Shown piece by piece: positions 62,491 through 64,000 of a DNA stretch of 64,000 nt (position 1 is the stretch's first letter; every line of letters begins with the position of its first letter). The DNA lies in assembly GCA_030692685.1 (NCBI GenBank), contig JAUXZO010000129.1, forward strand, positions 56,934 through 120,933, in the 5' to 3' direction. Both the position numbers and the translations under genes were made by a program. Source of the stretch: Acidovorax sp. (GTDB taxonomy: Bacteria; Pseudomonadota; Gammaproteobacteria; Burkholderiales; Burkholderiaceae_C). The notes under the pieces are model-generated. The model saw only the letters and a list, made by a program, of their open reading frames with translations. It did no database searches and was not told the DNA's origin.

Positions 62491-62543
62491 GCTATAAATT
62501 TAGTAGCTGCTAGCGCTTTATGGTAAAGCGCTAGAGCCATTTT
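62491..62543. repeat. TAGCGCTT hairpin repeat, longest stem
   Basis: CTAGCGCTTTA (62510-62520), TGG loop and TAAAGCGCTAG (62524-62534) form a perfect 11-bp stem with AGAGCC and TTTTT on the right. It lies between the convergent YgjP-type and murI genes and could serve as a bidirectional terminator. Confidence 0.87.
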
Positions 62544-62552
62544 TCATTCAGA

Positions 62553-63494
62553 TTACGGCACCAGAACGGCATCGCAGCAATCCGGGGACAGGGCTAGCCA
62601 GCGCTGTGCTGCGGCTTGCAGCATCGGCAGGGGGCCCGTCGTAAGCAGGTGGACGCTGCAGGGCGCCGGTTCATCCTTTGCCGAAGCGTTTGGCAAGGCA
62701 GTTGGATTTCCGCCTGCGCCAATGCTGTCCACGTTCAACAGTCCCGCCGTCTCCAGCAATCGACGCGTCTGCCGTGCCACCGGTTCACCGGTTTCAATGA
62801 ACACGACGTCGGGCCCTACCAAGGCGCGCAGTTCGTGCGCCACAAAGATGTAGTGTGTGCAACCCAGCACCAGAGTGTCCATTTGGCCGGGGCCTTTGCC
62901 AAACGCGCCCATGGCGCGAACATAACGCTCGCACAACACACCGGTCTCGGTGGTTGAAGTGAAGAGGGATGCTGTTGCTGAGATTCCGGGCGCAGCGCCC
63001 GGTGCTGGCAAGGGCATTGCCACGCTGCGCTCGATGGCATGGGCCAGACCGTCGCAGGGCTGCACCACAAAATGGGCTTGACCTGCCAGTGACGCCATGA
63101 GCTTGCCGAACTTGGCGCTCGTCAGCGTTCCCCGCGTGCCGATCACGCCCACATGGCCCGTGCGCGTGACTGCAAGGGCTGGTTTGATAGCCGGCTCGAG
63201 GCCCACCAGGGGCAGGTCAGGGTGGCTGCTGCGCACCTCGTGGATTGCGGCTGCTGTGGCGGTATTGCATGCCACCACAAGTGCCTTGATGTGGTGCTTT
63301 TCTCGCAGAAACCGGGTGATGGCGTGTGTGCGCGCCCCCACGTATGCGTCACCGCGTTCACCGTAGGGTGCGTTGGCGCTGTCGGCCAGATACACAAAAC
63401 GTTCGTGAGGCAGCTCCGCCCTCAAAGCGCGCAACACGCTCAATCCGCCTACGCCGCTGTCAAAAACGCCGATGGGCTGCCGTGTCTGGTTCAT
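62553..63494 (-). CDS. murI: Glutamate racemase
   Basis: Makes D-glutamate for peptidoglycan. 313 residues, slightly long because of an insert near residues 260-280 (SIGAGGNPTALPNASAKDEP). The motifs are IGVFDSGVGGLSVLRALR, LVVACNTATAAAIHEV with the first catalytic Cys, and LVLGCTHYIF with the second. The C-terminal part is fused to nothing else. It lies downstream of the fumarase gene on the same strand. Confidence 0.96.
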   Translation of the reverse strand: MNQTRQPIGVFDSGVGGLSVLRALRAELPHERFVYLADSANAPYGERGDAYVGARTHAITRFLREKHHIKALVVACNTATAAAIHEVRSSHPDLPLVGLEPAIKPALAVTRTGHVGVIGTRGTLTSAKFGKLMASLAGQAHFVVQPCDGLAHAIERSVAMPLPAPGAAPGISATASLFTSTTETGVLCERYVRAMGAFGKGPGQMDTLVLGCTHYIFVAHELRALVGPDVVFIETGEPVARQTRRLLETAGLLNVDSIGAGGNPTALPNASAKDEPAPCSVHLLTTGPLPMLQAAAQRWLALSPDCCDAVLVP

Positions 63495-63625
63495 AAGGTA
63501 ATTGCAACGCGGAATGAGCGGGAAACGGAGGGCTGCAAGCAGACAGCAGGACGCACACCACTACCCAGCCAACCCATGTGGCCGGCGCGGGCGGGGTGGG
63601 TTGCCAATCTCAGACCTCCACGCCA

Positions 63626-64000
63626 TCAGGCCGCAGCCACACCAATGCCCTTGAACTCACCCGTAGCGATGCGCTTTTGCCATTCGGCCGGGCCGGTAAT
63701 GTGCGCGCTGGTGCCGCCCGAGTCCACGGCCACGGTCACGGGCATGTCGACCACGTCGAACTCATAGATGGCTTCCATGCCCAGGTCTGCGAAGCCGACC
63801 ACCTTGGCGGTCTTGATGGCCTTGCTGACCAGGTAGGCTGCGCCGCCCACGGCCATCAGATAGGCACTCTTGTGCTTCTTGATGGCTTCAATGGCGACAG
63901 GGCCGCGCTCGGACTTGCCGATCATCGAGATCAGGCCGGTCTCGGCCAGCATCATTTCGGTGAAGCCGTCCATGCGGGTGGCGGTGGTCGGGCCAGCGGG
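63626..64000 (-). CDS. Class I fumarate hydratase, C-terminal part (5' end outside window)
   Basis: The frame is open to the right edge, so only the last 124 codons or so are visible. It reads PAGPTTATRMDGFTEMMLAETGL, KSERGPVAIEAIKKHKSAYL, VGGAAYLVSKAIKTAKVVGF and ends in the fumarase beta domain EFDVVDMPVTVAVDSGG. This is the Fe-S-dependent class I type (FumA/FumB), which interconverts fumarate and malate. The cluster cysteines would be in the missing part. Confidence 0.93.
   Translation of the reverse strand, partial: PAGPTTATRMDGFTEMMLAETGLISMIGKSERGPVAIEAIKKHKSAYLMAVGGAAYLVSKAIKTAKVVGFADLGMEAIYEFDVVDMPVTVAVDSGGTSAHITGPAEWQKRIATGEFKGIGVAAA

Noticed and set aside
1..64000. CRISPR arrays, insertion sequences, prophage or integrase genes
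   Set aside because: No regularly spaced direct repeats of CRISPR type and no transposase, integrase or phage structural genes are visible.

Overview
The window is high-GC, densely coded DNA from a betaproteobacterium of the order Burkholderiales. It is most likely a member of the Comamonadaceae close to Acidovorax. This rests on the tig-clpP-clpX-lon block, Bug-family periplasmic binding proteins, a 3-hydroxybutyrate oligomer hydrolase, Liv-type transporters and two families of dispersed intergenic repeats. I identified everything by reading the sequence and ran no database search, so the taxonomic call is an inference.

Layout. 1-6.4 kb: a Liv-type ABC transporter (two permeases and a binding protein) interleaved with a lipoprotein 3-hydroxybutyrate oligomer hydrolase and an alpha/beta hydrolase. 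6.5-7.3 kb: a DM13 protein and a glutaredoxin. 7.3-13 kb: an apparent photoprotection operon (lipocalin, FAD oxidoreductase, DUF2256, DASH cryptochrome, Fe-S photolyase, SDR) preceded by an inverted repeat. 13.1-16.4 kb: a KaiC-like ATPase overlapping a hybrid histidine kinase. 16.9-22.4 kb: a FecI/FecR/TonB receptor/PepSY iron-siderophore unit with a possible Fur box. 22.6-24.3 kb: a secreted subtilisin-like protease whose leader carries what I read as a class I cyclic di-GMP (GEMM) riboswitch ending in a hairpin that buries the Shine-Dalgarno sequence. 24.4-28.3 kb: a Lon-like protease and ferrochelatase.

28.4-35.3 kb is the most interesting system. It looks like a 2-ketogluconate (kgu) operon: kguE, kguK, kguD and a ptxS-like LacI repressor, joined by 4-bp overlaps. 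It is headed by a polar-amino-acid-type ABC transporter instead of the usual MFS permease KguT. The palindrome TGAAACCGGTTTCA, identical to the known PtxS operator, lies 36 bp before the first gene. The binding protein keeps the arginine that grips a ligand carboxylate but has serine where amino-acid binders have the aspartate that grips the alpha-amino group. This fits a sugar-acid ligand.

35.4-38 kb: a HAD phosphatase, small membrane proteins and a nucleotidyltransferase. 38-42.4 kb: a TctD/TctE two-component system flanked by two Bug binding proteins, with no membrane subunits. 42.5-49.5 kb: the squalene genes hpnE, hpnD and hpnC, split by sdaA, a membrane protein and a gene-poor stretch. 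49.5-54.2 kb: an RND efflux pair with a TetR-type operator and a complex leader. 54.2-60.4 kb: tRNA-Leu(UAG), then tig, clpP, clpX and lon (protein quality control). 60.4-61.2 kb: a tRNA cluster (Gly, Cys, Gly, Leu). 61.2-64 kb: an unrecognised protein, a YgjP-type metalloprotease, murI, and the 3' end of a class I fumarase that runs off the window.
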